A stretch of DNA of 64,000 bases from Branchiostoma floridae (GCF_000003815.2 NC_049989.1:21171711-21235710); one strand, 5' to 3'. Counted from the stretch's first letter, positions 22,067 through 34,445 are shown. The notes: generated from the letters alone by a model not told the origin. A program made the numbers and translations.

Positions 22067-22539
22067 GTCCCCAACATGCCGACCTGTTCTGTACATTGTC
22101 TCACCTGAGGTCAGCATTCTGTATTTGTGATGTAATAGTGATGATAACATGTTACAGACATTCTAAATACAAGACTTATAGAACTAAATTTTGATTCCAT
22201 CTAGGATCATAAGAGCTTCAAAATGTAATGTAAAACTTCTATTGTATCAATGTTAAACCCCAGTGCCTAAGTTTTAACAATTCTTTAGGAATGAGAAAGT
22301 AATTACAATAAATTTTGTTACAATAAATGTGTTAGATAAAATTCTTTCCCAACACAGCATTCTCTATTTTTCAAAACTTAGTTATTATATATTAAATGAA
22401 TGTCTTCCCATGCCCAAACATCATTTTACCTTCAGCAGATGACCACTTGCAATGGTTAATGTTTAACTGGAGTTCTTATCATTATTGCATGTCTACAATG
22501 TTTTTATTCAATTGCAGTTATCCGTGATACAGGTGTGAT

Positions 22540-23520
22540 ACAGGTGTGATAACAGTGTGGCTGTCCCGACAGGTGCCCTCCAGTCTGGACCCCCTGTGTA
22601 AGTACACCAGCAGGTGTAAGGTGTGGGGGCCACATGTATGCTAACAGGTGTGTTTGTTACAGGTGTGGCTGTCCTGACAGGTGCCCTCCAGTCTGGGACC
22701 CCTGTGTAAGTACACCAGCAGGTGTAAGGTGTGGGGACCACAGGTGTGCTAACAGGTGTGTTTGTTACAGGTGTGGCTGTCCTGACAGGTGCCCTCCAGT
22801 CTGGACCCCCTGTGTAAGTACACCAGCAGGTGTAAGGTGTGGGGGCCACATGTATGCTAACAGGTGTGTTTGTTACAGGTGTGGCTGTCCCGACAGGTGC
22901 CCTCCAGTCTGGACCCCCTGTGTAAGTACACCAGCAGGTGTAAGGTGTGGGGGCCACAGGTATGCTAACAGGTGTGTTTGTTACAGGTGTAAGGTGCGGG
23001 GACCACAGGTGTGCTAACAGGTGTGTTTGTTACAGGTGTGGCTGTCCTGACAGGTGCCCTCCAGTCTGGACCCCCTGTGTAAGTACACCAGCAGGTGTAA
23101 GGTGTGGGGGCCACAGGTATGCTAACAGGTGTGTTTGTTACAGGTGTAAGGTGCGGGGACCACAGGTGTGCTAACAGGTGTGTTTGTTACAGGTGTGGCT
23201 GTCCTGACAGGTGCCCTCCAGTCTGGACCCCCTGTGTAAGTACACCAGCAGGTGTAAGGTGTTGGGGCCACAGGTGTGCTAACAGGTGTGTTTGTTACAG
23301 GTGTGGCTGTCCTGACAGGTGCCCTCCAGTCTGGACCCCCTGTGTAAGTACACCAGCAGGTGTAAGGTGTGGGGGCCACATGTATGCTAACAGGTGTGTT
23401 TGTTACAGGTGTGGCTGTCCCGACAGGTGCCCTCCAGTCTGGACCCCCTGTGTAAGTACACCAGCAGGTGTAAGGTGTGGGGACCACAGGTGTGCTAACA
23501 GGTGTGTTTGTTTCAGGTAT
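22540..23520 (+). repeat. 108-bp exon-like cassette array, 8 cassettes plus terminal exon
   Basis: Eight GTAAGT donors (first at 22598, then 22706, 22814 and so on) each close a 43-nt segment, the first with a degenerate acceptor. Most are preceded by gctaac and tgtttgttacag. Two shortened hybrid units (near 22985 and 23142) break the regular 108-bp period. A terminal acceptor (tgtttgtttcag) ends at 23516. The repeat is homologous to 16064-16440 and, like it, lies downstream of the NLR stop codon. Confidence 0.88.
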
Positions 23521-23790
23521 GGCTGTCCCGAAAGGTTTGAAGCCAGGCCATTGCTCAAAAATCATCACCCAACGTCTGCTTGGAGACTGTATCAAAATCC
23601 ATAGGACAACACAACTCTACAGCTGCTTAATTGATGCACATCTGGACTCAGACAACAAATGATATGACAAGGACATACTATCTTTCAGAATAAATGTTAT
23701 GGCAGCTATTTAGGAAACTATCGAGATCACTATCATACCATATGAAAGTTTCTTTTTTGTGCCAATAAAGCTTATTTTATGTTTAGGAAT
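23517..23790 (+). other. NLR gene 2 terminal 3' exon and poly(A) signal
   Basis: Begins after the last acceptor. It shares phrases (aaaaatcatcaccc, tctgcttggagac) with the gene 1 terminal segment and ends near an AATAAA at 23764-23769, in caataaagctt. Confidence 0.6.
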
Positions 23791-25379
23791 TCATAATTCA
23801 TCATTTTACTCTTACTCAATGTTTACAACAGGCACCAGGCAAAACATAACAAATAAACAAGATTAACATATTTGGCTAGACTATAGAAACGTTCATAGAA
23901 ACTATAAAAGGTGCCTTTCCCCTAAAAATACAAAGTACATTATTCTGTACATTATTAGACAGACGAGAAATGCTGAAACCTGCTGGCAGCTTGAAATCAT
24001 TACAACTTACATTTTCTTCCTCAAAGTTTCAAACTTCCAAAATCCACACACATGAAAAGATGTAGCAAGAGGAAGTTGTTGAATAAAAGTAAACGTCCTG
24101 CGAGGGTTACAACAGAGGCTATTTTTTTACCTACTTCGAACGCCTGCTTCCCCATTGGGCCATGTTTGCGCTTTGTATCAGCAAAAGGGGAATACTCCAC
24201 ATTGCCCCCTTTCCTGTGGCTTTGGTGGTGAATTATTGAACCCATGTCTACAGAAAACACAAATATTCACTGGGAATCTACCGTACAATCCCCACCCCCA
24301 TAAATTTAGCTGACGTAACCTCTCAGTGCTCTCTAATGCTACTGACTTGTTCACAACGATGGAGGTCTGGCTAAGGCAGTGACCAAGACAAGTTATTCAT
24401 TAATGAATCTTTGAAATATATAGACAAAAGATAAGGAATTAAGTTTATGGTTGCATATTTAGAGTCAGCATCATCTGGCCACTAATACAAAGTAACGACA
24501 ACACTGGCAATGCCCTGTCTGGCTTCAGACACTGTCATGGGATGTACCAAATTAGATAATATAACCAAGGAGGTTAAAAAACGTATTTCTAGACACAGGA
24601 CTTTCAAGCTAATTCAGCTGTGAGGAATACATTTTTAAGTTGCAAAATCGTGGGGATATTTTAATGCAAGCTTGAAATGTAGTATGATATACAGGACTGA
24701 TTTGAAATTGAACACAACGTTGGTTTTCCAAAAATATGAAAGTTGCGGATACATGTAGTATCATATTGATTATGCTACTTTGTTACAACGTTCTGTGACA
24801 TTCTATGTGGCTTGATACTGTATCTTTGAAGACCAGTCAAGAAAAATATTGGAATATTTCTAAGAATGATTGGCCAGTAGTAAAGTGGGAGGTTTCTTAA
24901 AAGCGAAACTTTGTAAACTGCATTTTGTAACTGATGCATTCCAGGCTTGGGGTATAGAAACATGTATATTAAGTTACATGGACTTGACCAACATTATCAA
25001 TGTAATTTGGTCACTGGTAATGTACATATGAGTCTTTATGCTAAAACTAGTTGGTGACATTGTACTAATAGACAATTCTGTCATATCATTTCGTAAATGA
25101 ATTTTCACTTTCTGGGGATTGTCAAACAGTTAAGTTCTTGTTTTCGTTGTCATTCAAGGCAGAGGAACATGTAGCCACTACAAACTGTTTCTGGGGATAT
25201 ATTGGTAATCCATCTCAAGTGTCTTATCTATTCCAGGGTAAAGAACTACATAATGTAATGGTACTAAGGCAGTATGGCAAGATGGCGTGTATGTAATGCA
25301 ACTGAAGATAGGTAATAAAAGATTGTAGTACAGTAAGTGTGTCGGTCTGTTTCATACATGTATGTACCTTTTGATACAT
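23791..25379. other. Intergenic, nothing recognised
   Basis: AT-rich sequence with only short non-conserved frames. I see no exon, RNA gene or clear repeat. Confidence 0.6.
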
Positions 25380-25745
25380 TGGCATTTACAAAATTAACAC
25401 CTAACTATATGAAGCATCACTTTAGCTACTTACATACCAAAAATCATGATGATCAATCAACCTCTTCTTGAGTTATTCCCTTTCAAATTTTGCCACTTAA
25501 CCAACCCCTGCAGTTCCAAAAAAGCTACTAGGGGGCCCAAACCTATACTCTCGCCTTCAAGAGCTGTCTACTAGTCAAAAAGCTTAGCCATAACATGTCC
25601 AGAACATGTTTTGACGTTTCATCAAGACCTGCCCTCATACTTTAATGTCTATACCATCCGGACATTCTCGAGTTATGCTGGTCTTCTACGCACAGACACA
25701 AATACACACAAATGCTACCATCAACTTTATGGCTAAGGTAACAAT
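25380..25745 (-). repeat. Dispersed repeat, reversed
   Basis: The reverse complement matches the repeats near 7198-7240 and 5520-5600. Landmarks are ggaactgcaggggttgg and ctcaagaagaggttgattga, plus the phrase agcataactcgagaatg. A short imperfect GT run at 25862-25912 follows the repeat. Confidence 0.55.
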
Positions 25746-26104
25746 AGCAACAAACACCCGCGGGGTGACTAGGAAGGGACTCTCAGTCATACCATTCTTT
25801 TACAATTTTTGTCCTTGATTTACAGTAAAGGAATCATACAAAGGAGGAAGTACCACCAACTATGTGTGTGTTCGTGTGTGTTATGTGTGCGTGCGCGTGT
25901 GCGTGTGTGTGTGATCACTGCCTCCTGCATAGGTTATGCTTTAACGGGATGCCCAATGCTAAAAGGCCCCTATTTTGGGGTTTGGTTTATGACCGTTAAC
26001 TTGAGTAACTTGTGGAATTCAGTGGACCAGCAACCATATAAATAGTTGCCATATTTCCTGATGGAATTTTTGTAGAGAAAACGGAGGAAAACGGAACAAG
26101 GAAA

Positions 26105-26871
26105 CGCAGGTGCCAGTCATGTGACTGAGCAGGTGCCAGTCATGTGACTGAGCAGGTGCCATTCATGTGACTGAGCAGGTGCCATTCATGTGACTGAGCA
26201 GGTGCCATTCATGTGACTGAGCAGGTGCCATTCATGTGACTGAGCAGGTGCCAGTCATGTGACTGAGCAGGTGCCATTCATGTGACTGAGCAGGTGCCAG
26301 TCATGTGACTGAGCAGGTGCCATTCATGTGACTGAGCAGGTGCCATTCATGTGACTGAGCAGGTGCCAGTCATGTTACTGAGCAGGTGCCAGTCATGTGA
26401 CTGAGCAGGTGCCAGTCATGTGACTGAGCAGGCGCCATTCATGTGACTGAGCAGGTGCCATTCATGTGACTGAGCAGGTGCCATTCATGTGACTGAGCAG
26501 GTGCCATTCATGTGACTGAGCAGGTGCCAGTCATGTTACTGAGCAGGTGCCAGTCATGTGACTGAGCAGGTGCCAGTCATGTGACTGAGCAGGCGCCATT
26601 CATGTGACTGAGCAGGTGCCATTCATGTGACTGAGCAGGTGCCAGTCATGTGACTGAGCAGGTGCCAGTCATGTTACTGAGCAGGTGCCAGTCATGTGAC
26701 TGAGCAGGTGCCAGTCATGTGACTGAGCAGGCGCCATTCATGTGACTGAGCAGGTGTCAGTCATGTGACTGAGCAGGTGTCAGTCTTGTGACTGAGCAGG
26801 TGCCATTCATGTGACTGAGCAGGTGTCAGTCTTGTGACTGAGCAGGTGCCAGTCATGTGACTGAGCAGGCG
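26105..26871 (+). repeat. 23-bp minisatellite, about 33 copies
   Basis: Contiguous units of the form aggtgccattcatgtgac plus tgagc (23 bp), with point variants cattcatg/cagtcatg, gtgac/gttac and aggtg/aggcg. Variants recur in blocks, pointing to higher-order duplication. TGA stops occur in every frame, so it is not coding. There are no unique spacers, so it is not CRISPR-like. It lies about 1.5 kb upstream of the Toll receptor exon. Confidence 0.95.
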
Positions 26872-27458
26872 CAGATCGATTGGAGTTCCAAACGAGAGAC
26901 GGCCGTCCCTCCCGCGCCGCCCCCACCGCCGGTTCAGCTCTTATCAAAAAAGGAAACTGAGGAAGGTGGGTTTTAAACTTCTTACTGTCTTAGATTTATT
27001 TACAGTACGTTCGTACCGTAACAGGGCAGTACAGCACTTTGGGGGGGGAAGGGGGGGTAATCTTTTTAAGTTAAGCAGTTGAGGGCACAGGTACGATACG
27101 ATATATCTTTGTTGGTTTTCCATCGATTCGGTCGAAGTTTAACATCGCAAAATTGCAATAAATAAATGAAAAAAACCTCATCAAAATCAACTTACAGCTC
27201 TGCTCAGAACGAAGCTATGTGGCGTAACGTCCATTTGTTAATGTTACTTCGTACTTGACGTCATACATGATTACTATGATCCCGGCATTGTTACATTCCT
27301 TAGTTCAGGAACCGGGTGAACGCCTGCATGTTAGTAGTTTGATGTGACAAAATGGCCTAAAATAATGCATGGCCCAAAATGAGTTTAGCGTTGCAAACCA
27401 GACAAAAATTATGCAAATTAAGCACGTTTATCTATACATTGTAAAACATTTGCAAATA

Positions 27459-27890
27459 NNNNNNNNNNNNNNNNNNNNNNNNNNNNNNNNNNNNNNNNNN
27501 NNNNNNNNNNNNNNNNNNNNNNNNNNNNNNNNNNNNNNNNNNNNNNNNNNNNNNNNNNNNNNNNNNNNNNNNNNNNNNNNNNNNNNNNNNNNNNNNNNNN
27601 NNNNNNNNNNNNNNNNNNNNNNNNNNNNNNNNNNNNNNNNNNNNNNNNNNNNNNNNNNNNNNNNNNNNNNNNNNNNNNNNNNNNNNNNNNNNNNNNNNNN
27701 NNNNNNNNNNNNNNNNNNNNNNNNNNNNNNNNNNNNNNNNNNNNNNNNNNNNNNNNNNNNNNNNNNNNNNNNNNNNNNNNNNNNNNNNNNNNNNNNNNNN
27801 NNNNNNNNNNNNNNNNNNNNNNNNNNNNNNNNNNNNNNNNNNNNNNNNNNNNNNNNNNNNNNNNNNNNNNNNNNNNNNNNNNNNNNNNNN
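27459..27890. other. Assembly gap, 432 N
   Basis: Lies 0.5 kb upstream of the TLR coding exon, so any 5' untranslated exon or promoter of that gene could be partly hidden here. Confidence 0.95.
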
Positions 27891-28371
27891 GTTTGTCCTG
27901 AGCCCGACATCATATGATCTGTCTGAGAGAGCAAAGTTCGCATATAGCAGCTTTTGCACCAACTATTTCAGAAAAGGTATAGTAAGATTGTGTCAAGAGT
28001 CAGTTTCGACGAAAATATCAATGCCATAATGATGTATTGCAGAATCAGATTTCAACCGGGATATAAAGTCAAACCCGACAATAGTATCCATTGTATAGTT
28101 GATTAGACACTAGTTTTATGTACTTACCTCTCTTAGTTCTTGAGACTGTGTATGCAATTAGCCCTCGGGCATGATTTGCAAATAAATGATTTATGTATAA
28201 AACACCAAGAAAACACCCTCTCCTCTCCTATCGGGAAATAAACTCCCATTGAAAAGGAATCGAATATCATTTATGCCAGGGTTTCGTCACTTCAGCAAAT
28301 TCAATATCCGCAACGCCCTATACTTATCAGGTGTTTGTATTTCCCATAGGTTCACAACAGAACAGATCGAC

Positions 28372-31323
28372 ATGGACTCTAAACCCGCTTTTCTCGCAGT
28401 CTGCTTAGCTGTGGTTTCCGCGCTCATCACCCAACATGGACGGGTTAGAGGACAACTCTCCCCGCCTGTGTGTCAGACCTGGAACTCAACAACCGTGGTG
28501 TGTACAGGAGATACTCCAACCCGCGCGCCTCTAACCCAAGTACCGCCAGGCATCCCCGAGTCTGTCATCACCTTGGATCTCAGTTTTAACAACATAACTG
28601 TACTGTACAACGGCTCGTTTAGTGGGCTAAGAAACCTAAAATCCTTAGATCTGTACGACAATATTCTACAGACCATCGAGATCGCCGCGTTCGCTGGGTT
28701 GGGGAATTTGGAACGTCTTGATATGGGGTTGTCGTTACCCCAAAACATCTTTTTAAAGCCAAAATATGCTCTTAAAAATAAACTTTTTCGAGATCTGCGA
28801 AGTCTGAACTATCTGGTGGTGCAAACGTGGACCAAGACAATCAGCAAGGAAGTGTTCACGGGATTATCTAACCTAAGGCAATTAGAACTCGGTGTGGAAA
28901 ATATTAACCATTTACCCGATCACATTTTTGATACTTTAATTTCGCTGGAAAGTCTGAAGATAGAGGAACTTGGCGATGACACAAGTCCCACCATCAGAAG
29001 AGTCCACAGCGGAAGTGGGTTCTTACAACGACGCCAGCTGTGGGCTCCTCTGCACAACCTAAGCAAATTGAGTCTCTATCATCTACCAAGAGTCACCGAT
29101 CTCTACTTTGGACCTGTGTTTGCAAACCTGTCTAACTTAGAGACTGTAGAAATAGATTCATATCATGACTATTCCCTCAGTGTTGAAATGTTCCGGCCGC
29201 TGTTACTAACTCTGAAACATTTACTCGCTGCGTGTATTCTACCAAGCTACGAGCTTTGTTCAATACATGAGGAGCCCGGCCTGCTGACGTCACTCACACA
29301 TCTGCAGACGTTAGACCTCCGTCTTGGTTATATTCCGGGTATTCTGGAAGTTCTGCCTGAACTACGACACACGCAGATTCAGGAGTTGGCATTTCGAATT
29401 CGCATGTTGGGAAACGGAACGGGCAACATAACATCTGATACACTTGCGGGAATAAAGGGTCTGAAATACTTAAAAACTTTGCTTTTAGGTATTGATAACA
29501 TTGACGTCATACAAACTGACGCCTTTGCAGGTCTGTCACACTTACAAAGCTTGGACTTGTATGGAGACAGCTGGGGTTCGGATTGGGGCGATTTGAAAAT
29601 ACAAAAAAAGGCGTTCCGCGGACTGTCCACACTCACTTATCTTAACTTGACAGGGAACCTTGTTCCTACTTTACCACAAGGCGTTTTTGATGGCCTGACC
29701 TCCCTCACTCATCTTGACTTGAACAACTTGGAAACCTCCCAGGCTCAGCTTCCAGAGACCTTAGACTATCTTGATCTCAGTGGCAATCAGATACGTACCG
29801 AATACACACGTCAAACACCATGTTACTTCCCTTTATCATTTAACTTCAGTGGTTTAAAAACCGTGAATCATCTGGATTTGAGTAATAATGCCTTGACATT
29901 TTTCGATTTCCGTTGCCTACCTGGGAATATTACTGCGCTGTATTTGCAGGACAACAAAATTACAGGCCTGTACAGATTCTGTGACAATGGCATTGTGTAC
30001 CTTGACCTTTCTAACAATAAGATCAACAGGTATTCCGAACAGCCACAGCCATGTGAGAGTTTAGAAACACTTCGACTGGATAACACTGGAATGGATTACG
30101 ACTGGAAATCATTGAATTTCTCAAACCTACAAACTTTGACTGCTTCGCACAACCACATCCAGCGTATCGAAACAGATCATTTCCCATTGTTTGTCCAACT
30201 GGAACATCTAGATCTCAGTCATAACGACATCAACGCCGTCATGCCCTTCGCTTTCGGTGGACTATCGCGGCTGAGATTCCTGGAACTTAGTCATAACGAC
30301 ATTCACGCCGTCATGCCATCCACATTCCGTGGACTATCGCGGCTGAGTTTCCTGGATCTTAGTAACAACCAAATACAAAACATAGCAGAGAAAACATTTG
30401 AAGGATTGGGCAACCTCACACACCTAAACCTGGCATTCAACGGGATAGCAGTGATAGGGGACGCCTTTCTCCGTCTGTACGAATTAAAGTATTTGGATAT
30501 GAGTGGAAATAAATTAGCTGTTTTAAATCAAACAACACTGGGTCCTGTTGTCAACCGGTTACAGACTATTGATGTTGCTGACAACCCGTTTTTGTGTGAC
30601 TGTAACTTACTGTGGTTTCTTGAGTGGGCCAACGATAAGTACGACAGGGTGTCGAACTTGTACAACCCTTATCCTGACTTTCGTCGAGGCTACACATGTT
30701 CTCGAGCTCGTCCAGCACAACTGCGCGGAAGACGTTTGATAGACGGATTGGTCCAGAAAAAACGATCCACCGACAGAAAGGATTCATCGGAACGAACGTT
30801 TTTTGACACAGTCTGTAGTCATGGATTCCAGCCAAACCGCCTCCTGGCTTGTGTGCTCGCCTCTTCCGGCATCTTCGTCGCCATGATGACCATTTTCTTG
30901 GTTGACTACAACATCGATCGTGTTCAGTACTACATGTGGAAATTGCTGAGACCGAAGATTGGCGAAGTAGAGAACCAAGAGCCGCCCAGATACACGCACG
31001 ATGCTTTTATTGTCTACAGCAGCAAGGACGCTATGTGGGTTGACAATGAAGCAATAGAAAATCTGGAACCTGACTACAGTCTGCTCATAGACGAAAGGGA
31101 CTTTGCAGTCGGCGCTCCCATTGTGGAAAACATCGCGGATGCCGTGGAAAACAGCCGGAGAACCGTCTGCCTCATCACCAGGAACTTCCTGAAGAGTAGG
31201 TGGTGCGAGTACGAGTTCCAGATGGCCCAGTACCACATGTTCAACCGCAACGGGTATTGGCCAAAAACTGACAAAAGCGTTATATTTGGGCAAAGTTGCT
31301 TGGTATATCAGGTCCTGGCGTAG
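28372..31323 (+). CDS. Toll-like receptor, C-terminal TIR piece missing from this frame
   Basis: Type I membrane receptor for microbial or danger ligands. I chose the ATG at 28372 because it opens a clear signal peptide ([18 protein letters not shown]). It also follows a splice-acceptor-like ttcccatag ending at 28349; an in-frame upstream ATG at 28249 gives no signal sequence. After a Cys-containing LRRNT-like region come about 20 LRRs. A single LRRCT ([15 protein letters not shown], about residues 739-797) and one transmembrane helix (about 823-845) follow. The TIR domain starts near residue 873 (HDAFIVYSS). A single LRRCT is the vertebrate-like layout. TIR box 2 reads RDFAVGA, lacking the usual proline. 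After the helix ending [13 protein letters not shown] the frame leaves TIR homology and stops at 31323. The lost strand and box 3 occur at 33471 onward. Either an unrecognised splice joins them or the gene is broken. Confidence 0.9.
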   Translation: MDSKPAFLAVCLAVVSALITQHGRVRGQLSPPVCQTWNSTTVVCTGDTPTRAPLTQVPPGIPESVITLDLSFNNITVLYNGSFSGLRNLKSLDLYDNILQTIEIAAFAGLGNLERLDMGLSLPQNIFLKPKYALKNKLFRDLRSLNYLVVQTWTKTISKEVFTGLSNLRQLELGVENINHLPDHIFDTLISLESLKIEELGDDTSPTIRRVHSGSGFLQRRQLWAPLHNLSKLSLYHLPRVTDLYFGPVFANLSNLETVEIDSYHDYSLSVEMFRPLLLTLKHLLAACILPSYELCSIHEEPGLLTSLTHLQTLDLRLGYIPGILEVLPELRHTQIQELAFRIRMLGNGTGNITSDTLAGIKGLKYLKTLLLGIDNIDVIQTDAFAGLSHLQSLDLYGDSWGSDWGDLKIQKKAFRGLSTLTYLNLTGNLVPTLPQGVFDGLTSLTHLDLNNLETSQAQLPETLDYLDLSGNQIRTEYTRQTPCYFPLSFNFSGLKTVNHLDLSNNALTFFDFRCLPGNITALYLQDNKITGLYRFCDNGIVYLDLSNNKINRYSEQPQPCESLETLRLDNTGMDYDWKSLNFSNLQTLTASHNHIQRIETDHFPLFVQLEHLDLSHNDINAVMPFAFGGLSRLRFLELSHNDIHAVMPSTFRGLSRLSFLDLSNNQIQNIAEKTFEGLGNLTHLNLAFNGIAVIGDAFLRLYELKYLDMSGNKLAVLNQTTLGPVVNRLQTIDVADNPFLCDCNLLWFLEWANDKYDRVSNLYNPYPDFRRGYTCSRARPAQLRGRRLIDGLVQKKRSTDRKDSSERTFFDTVCSHGFQPNRLLACVLASSGIFVAMMTIFLVDYNIDRVQYYMWKLLRPKIGEVENQEPPRYTHDAFIVYSSKDAMWVDNEAIENLEPDYSLLIDERDFAVGAPIVENIADAVENSRRTVCLITRNFLKSRWCEYEFQMAQYHMFNRNGYWPKTDKSVIFGQSCLVYQVLA

Positions 31324-31763
31324 ACTCCCTTGAAATAAGCCTGTTTGTTCTACCGTCAGACGGCCGTTGCCATGGCAACGGCCACTATGGGCCTTTCCCT
31401 ATGCTTAACTATGGGACTTAGTGTGAAAGCGCCTTTGGCCCGAAACCCGCACCCCCCCCCCTTTTTTCTGCGGCAACTAACCTTGAATCTAACCCTAAAT
31501 CACTCCTAACGTAACAACAGACACAGATTGTCTCCGTTTTCATGAAAAAAGCAGCCAGAATAGTGAATTTGATCAGATAATGAGACCACTAAATGGCCGG
31601 TTCTATGAGCCCTGTACGGGGCCTAGCTAGTGGCAGGTGCCAAAGTACAAAGTTGCCGAAATCTCAGCAACCGCTTGAAAGTGGGAAAAGTTAATTGGCA
31701 GAAGTTTACATCTTTACTAGTTTCGTTGTATGAACGAAAAAAAATCCAAGGTCAAGTTCGTTC

Positions 31764-33457
31764 AAGGTAGCAGAACACAGTATTAATGGGCGAACCCCGG
31801 GGTGTATGACGCGGGTACATAAAATAGTACGGATAAACTTGTTGAAGGAGAGGTACAAAGCCTTATTTGAGGGGCAGCCAGATATAACCTGTGCTACGTG
31901 GTCACGGAAGGTGTCGACTCTGAGACTGCATGGTTTGGATTGTGAAAGTTTTCTATTTTGTGTATAAATGCGCTCCATTACGCAACTGCCTTTCTAGTGT
32001 GAGCCGGCTGCAGTTCTGTGACCTCCGCAGAGGGGCATTTCAAAGAGGGCGTGAGAAGACGATACGCCGACAGTATTTTGTTTTTTTTTTAATATATTGT
32101 ACCTTGTACCTTCAACTCAAACATCTCCGATTTTGGTATTCCAAAAGTGCACCCTACTATATTTTTCAATGCGTCGAAGCTAGTCACCTTGAGGAGGGTC
32201 TGCATGGGGGGGTCTTGGTAACGCTTAACGGTGAATTAAGGAGGCCCGATAACGGTTAACGGCAAATTCAGGAGGTCCGGTAACGCTTAACGGTAAATTC
32301 AGGAGGGGTTACAAAACATAACAGTAACGTTCACGTTCGTTCCTATTCGTACAATGCTAGATTAGGTTATCTCGATGGTTAAAAATATCTGACTAATGGC
32401 ATTGGAAGGAAAAGGTGCCCAGAATCCAGAGGAATGACAGGGACAATGTCTCAATTTCATTTGCTTCCCTGTGTCAGTGTTCCCAGAGGAGGCGATAGCA
32501 AATTTCATTTAGGGTGTTTGATCTATTCCTGACAAAATTTCCAGCACATGGAGTGCCGAAGGCGCGACGCATCCTAGGGGGCCCGGGGGTATGCTCCCCC
32601 GGGAAATTTTTAAAAATCATGACCGTCTGAAATGCTATATTCCCTACATTTTCCGGCAAATTTTGCCGACAGAATAATGAAATTTTCATCAAAATTACAC
32701 ATGGTTGTAGCTATGACCTCCGACATATTTTCACCATTTAGAGCTCGGAAGGCACGAAACATTACAAGATAAGTCCGGGGAAATTTAAAAATCTGGACCG
32801 TCTGAAATGCCATTTCCTGCATTTTGAAGAACAAATTTTGCTGGCCAACGAAGCTAAATCAAATGACATTTTATTAGAGAGAAAAGTTTTTTGGGCGACG
32901 ACCAACGCCCCAAACACATTTTCGCCATGTCGTCGTGAGCGCCAAAGGCGCAATCCGTACGTCGCAAGGGAGATCCGGAAAAACCTCATTTTATGCATTG
33001 CGCGAGGAGTAAATTATACCTGAAACTACGCTTGACACTGAAGTCTGTATGAGTGAAAAGGTTTTTGGGGGCGACGCTTCTGCAACATATTTTTACCCGA
33101 AGCGGCCGGGACGGTCGAAGAAATTTTCAAATCTGGAAACACCATTTCCTGCATTTTCAGGGGTTCTATCTGGCATTTGACTTCGTGGGTATAACTTGTA
33201 TACGAAGAATATCTTCTTGGTAACGCTTAACGGTGAATTGGGGATAACAAATAACGATTAACGTTGAATTAAAACGACCAATAACGCTTCACGAAGAATA
33301 TACCAATAACGATTAACGTTGAATTAGAGCGGGTCGGTAACGATTAACGGTGAATTAAAATGGCTCATAACGCTTAACGGAAAAGGGCATGCAGGCCCTC
33401 CTTGAGGCCCTTAACTATAGAAATCCCCATAGGCCGAAAACTGTGTTCTGCTACCTT
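31764..33457. mobile_element. 1.69-kb TIR transposon inside the TLR locus
   Basis: Bounded by 18-bp perfect inverted repeats (aaggtagcagaacacagt at 31764; complement ending at 33457). The interior carries repeated units built on taacggttaa/taacgcttaacgg, most clearly near 32215-32290 and 33220-33380. There is no transposase-sized ORF. A second copy, reversed, ends at 36489. Its right end lies 14 bp from the start of the TLR C-terminal TIR sequence. No convincing target-site duplication. Confidence 0.8.
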
Positions 33458-33907
33458 TGAGGAGGGGGGAGGGAGGCGTCTCATTCTGGTGTTTCTGGAG
33501 AGGATTCCTGCCAGGATGCTGAAACGGTTCCGCCATCTGAACGCCGTAATGAAGAGGGACACGTACCTGACGTGGCCGGGCGACGTGCGGAAAAGGCCGC
33601 TGTTCTGGAAGCGGCTGCGAGACGCTCTGGGCGATCCTCTACCCCGGGACCCAGAGCCTCAGCAGCAGGCACAAGATCCAGAACGGGACATTCCGGAACA
33701 GCAGGTACAAGATCCAGAACGGAACATTCCGGAACAGCAGGTACAAGATCCGGTCGAGAACAATCCGGAACCGGCAAGGAACATTGTGGAAGTACAGATA
33801 CACGCACCCATGCGGAATATTCGGAACAGCAAGATGATATTCTATTACCAGAGCCAGACGACCTGTGGCTTGGAGATGGGGATGACGTGCCTCTCCTACC
33901 TCTGTAG
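33458..33907 (+). pseudogene. TLR C-terminal TIR segment and tail, separated and frameshifted
   Basis: The frame at 33474-33636 encodes the part of the TIR domain absent from the upstream receptor [15 protein letters not shown], a TYLTWP box and FWKRLRDAL (box 3). It matches the missing piece in order and length. Next come three 36-bp units encoding 12-residue repeats around [13 protein letters not shown] fourth, partial repeat lacks one C (attcgg where the others have attccgg) at about 33821. After it an acidic tail ([18 protein letters not shown]) continues in the next frame and stops at 33907. In the TIR frame the ORF ends at 33932. No consensus GT-AG pair joins it cleanly to 31252. It is either a distal exon of the TLR or the remnant of one interrupted by transposon insertion; I favour the same gene, with unresolved integrity. 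Confidence 0.75.
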
Positions 33908-33932
33908 GAGGTTTGATCTCAAGCAAATTTGA

Positions 33933-34440
33933 ACTGTAACCTCCAGTCTTTTGTGACTTTACGTTTTGTAGATAGAACATATGACAGTGAGTTCACAACG
34001 CCCCCTCCCTCTGTTAAGGAATGGTGGTAACGATGTAAATAGATATTTAATTTCTCTGCCTGTAGCATTGCATTTTTTCAGTATCATGACGTTACAATTC
34101 ATATTGAATTCGCATTTTAGTGTTTACTATTGTTGTGGATTTCGGTTTTGTGTGGACATAGATGATATTACCATGTATCAATATGTAAGTTTCATCGACA
34201 AGTTTGGATTTTACTTTGATGTCAATTGATATTTGTTGCGATGAGATATAAATTGGTGCTCTTTATCGTGAGATTCAATCGGAGACCGTTAACACGGTTG
34301 TTAGAATAGTATAAACATAATTGTATTGTTGTAGCTATGTACATGCACTATTATGAATAATGGTACCAAAACGTAATACAGTTTGCACATGGTCCCATGC
34401 GAAACAGGGCGGTGAAGTATCCTCTGAAAGCAAACTTTGT
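33933..34440. other. Downstream of TLR, nothing recognised
   Basis: AT-rich sequence that may include a TLR 3'UTR. No gene-like frame. Confidence 0.5.
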
Positions 34441-34445
34441 ACAGC

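Noticed and set aside
22508-23604. Similar long frames in the second cassette array
   Set aside because: Same reason; they cross eight consensus splice donors.
26105-26871. CRISPR-like array
   Set aside because: Units are contiguous with no unique spacers, and the DNA is clearly metazoan. It is a minisatellite.
27369-27962. Frames spanning N runs (also at 36953-37699 and 58730-59134)
   Set aside because: They consist almost entirely of unknown bases.
28249-28371. Upstream in-frame ATG as the TLR start
   Set aside because: It precedes a splice-acceptor-like tag and gives no signal peptide; the ATG at 28372 does.
33572-33907. Separate 111-codon gene overlapping the TLR tail
   Set aside because: Its N-terminal part is a shifted reading of TIR coding sequence. 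Only its acidic end looks genuine, as the displaced TLR tail.
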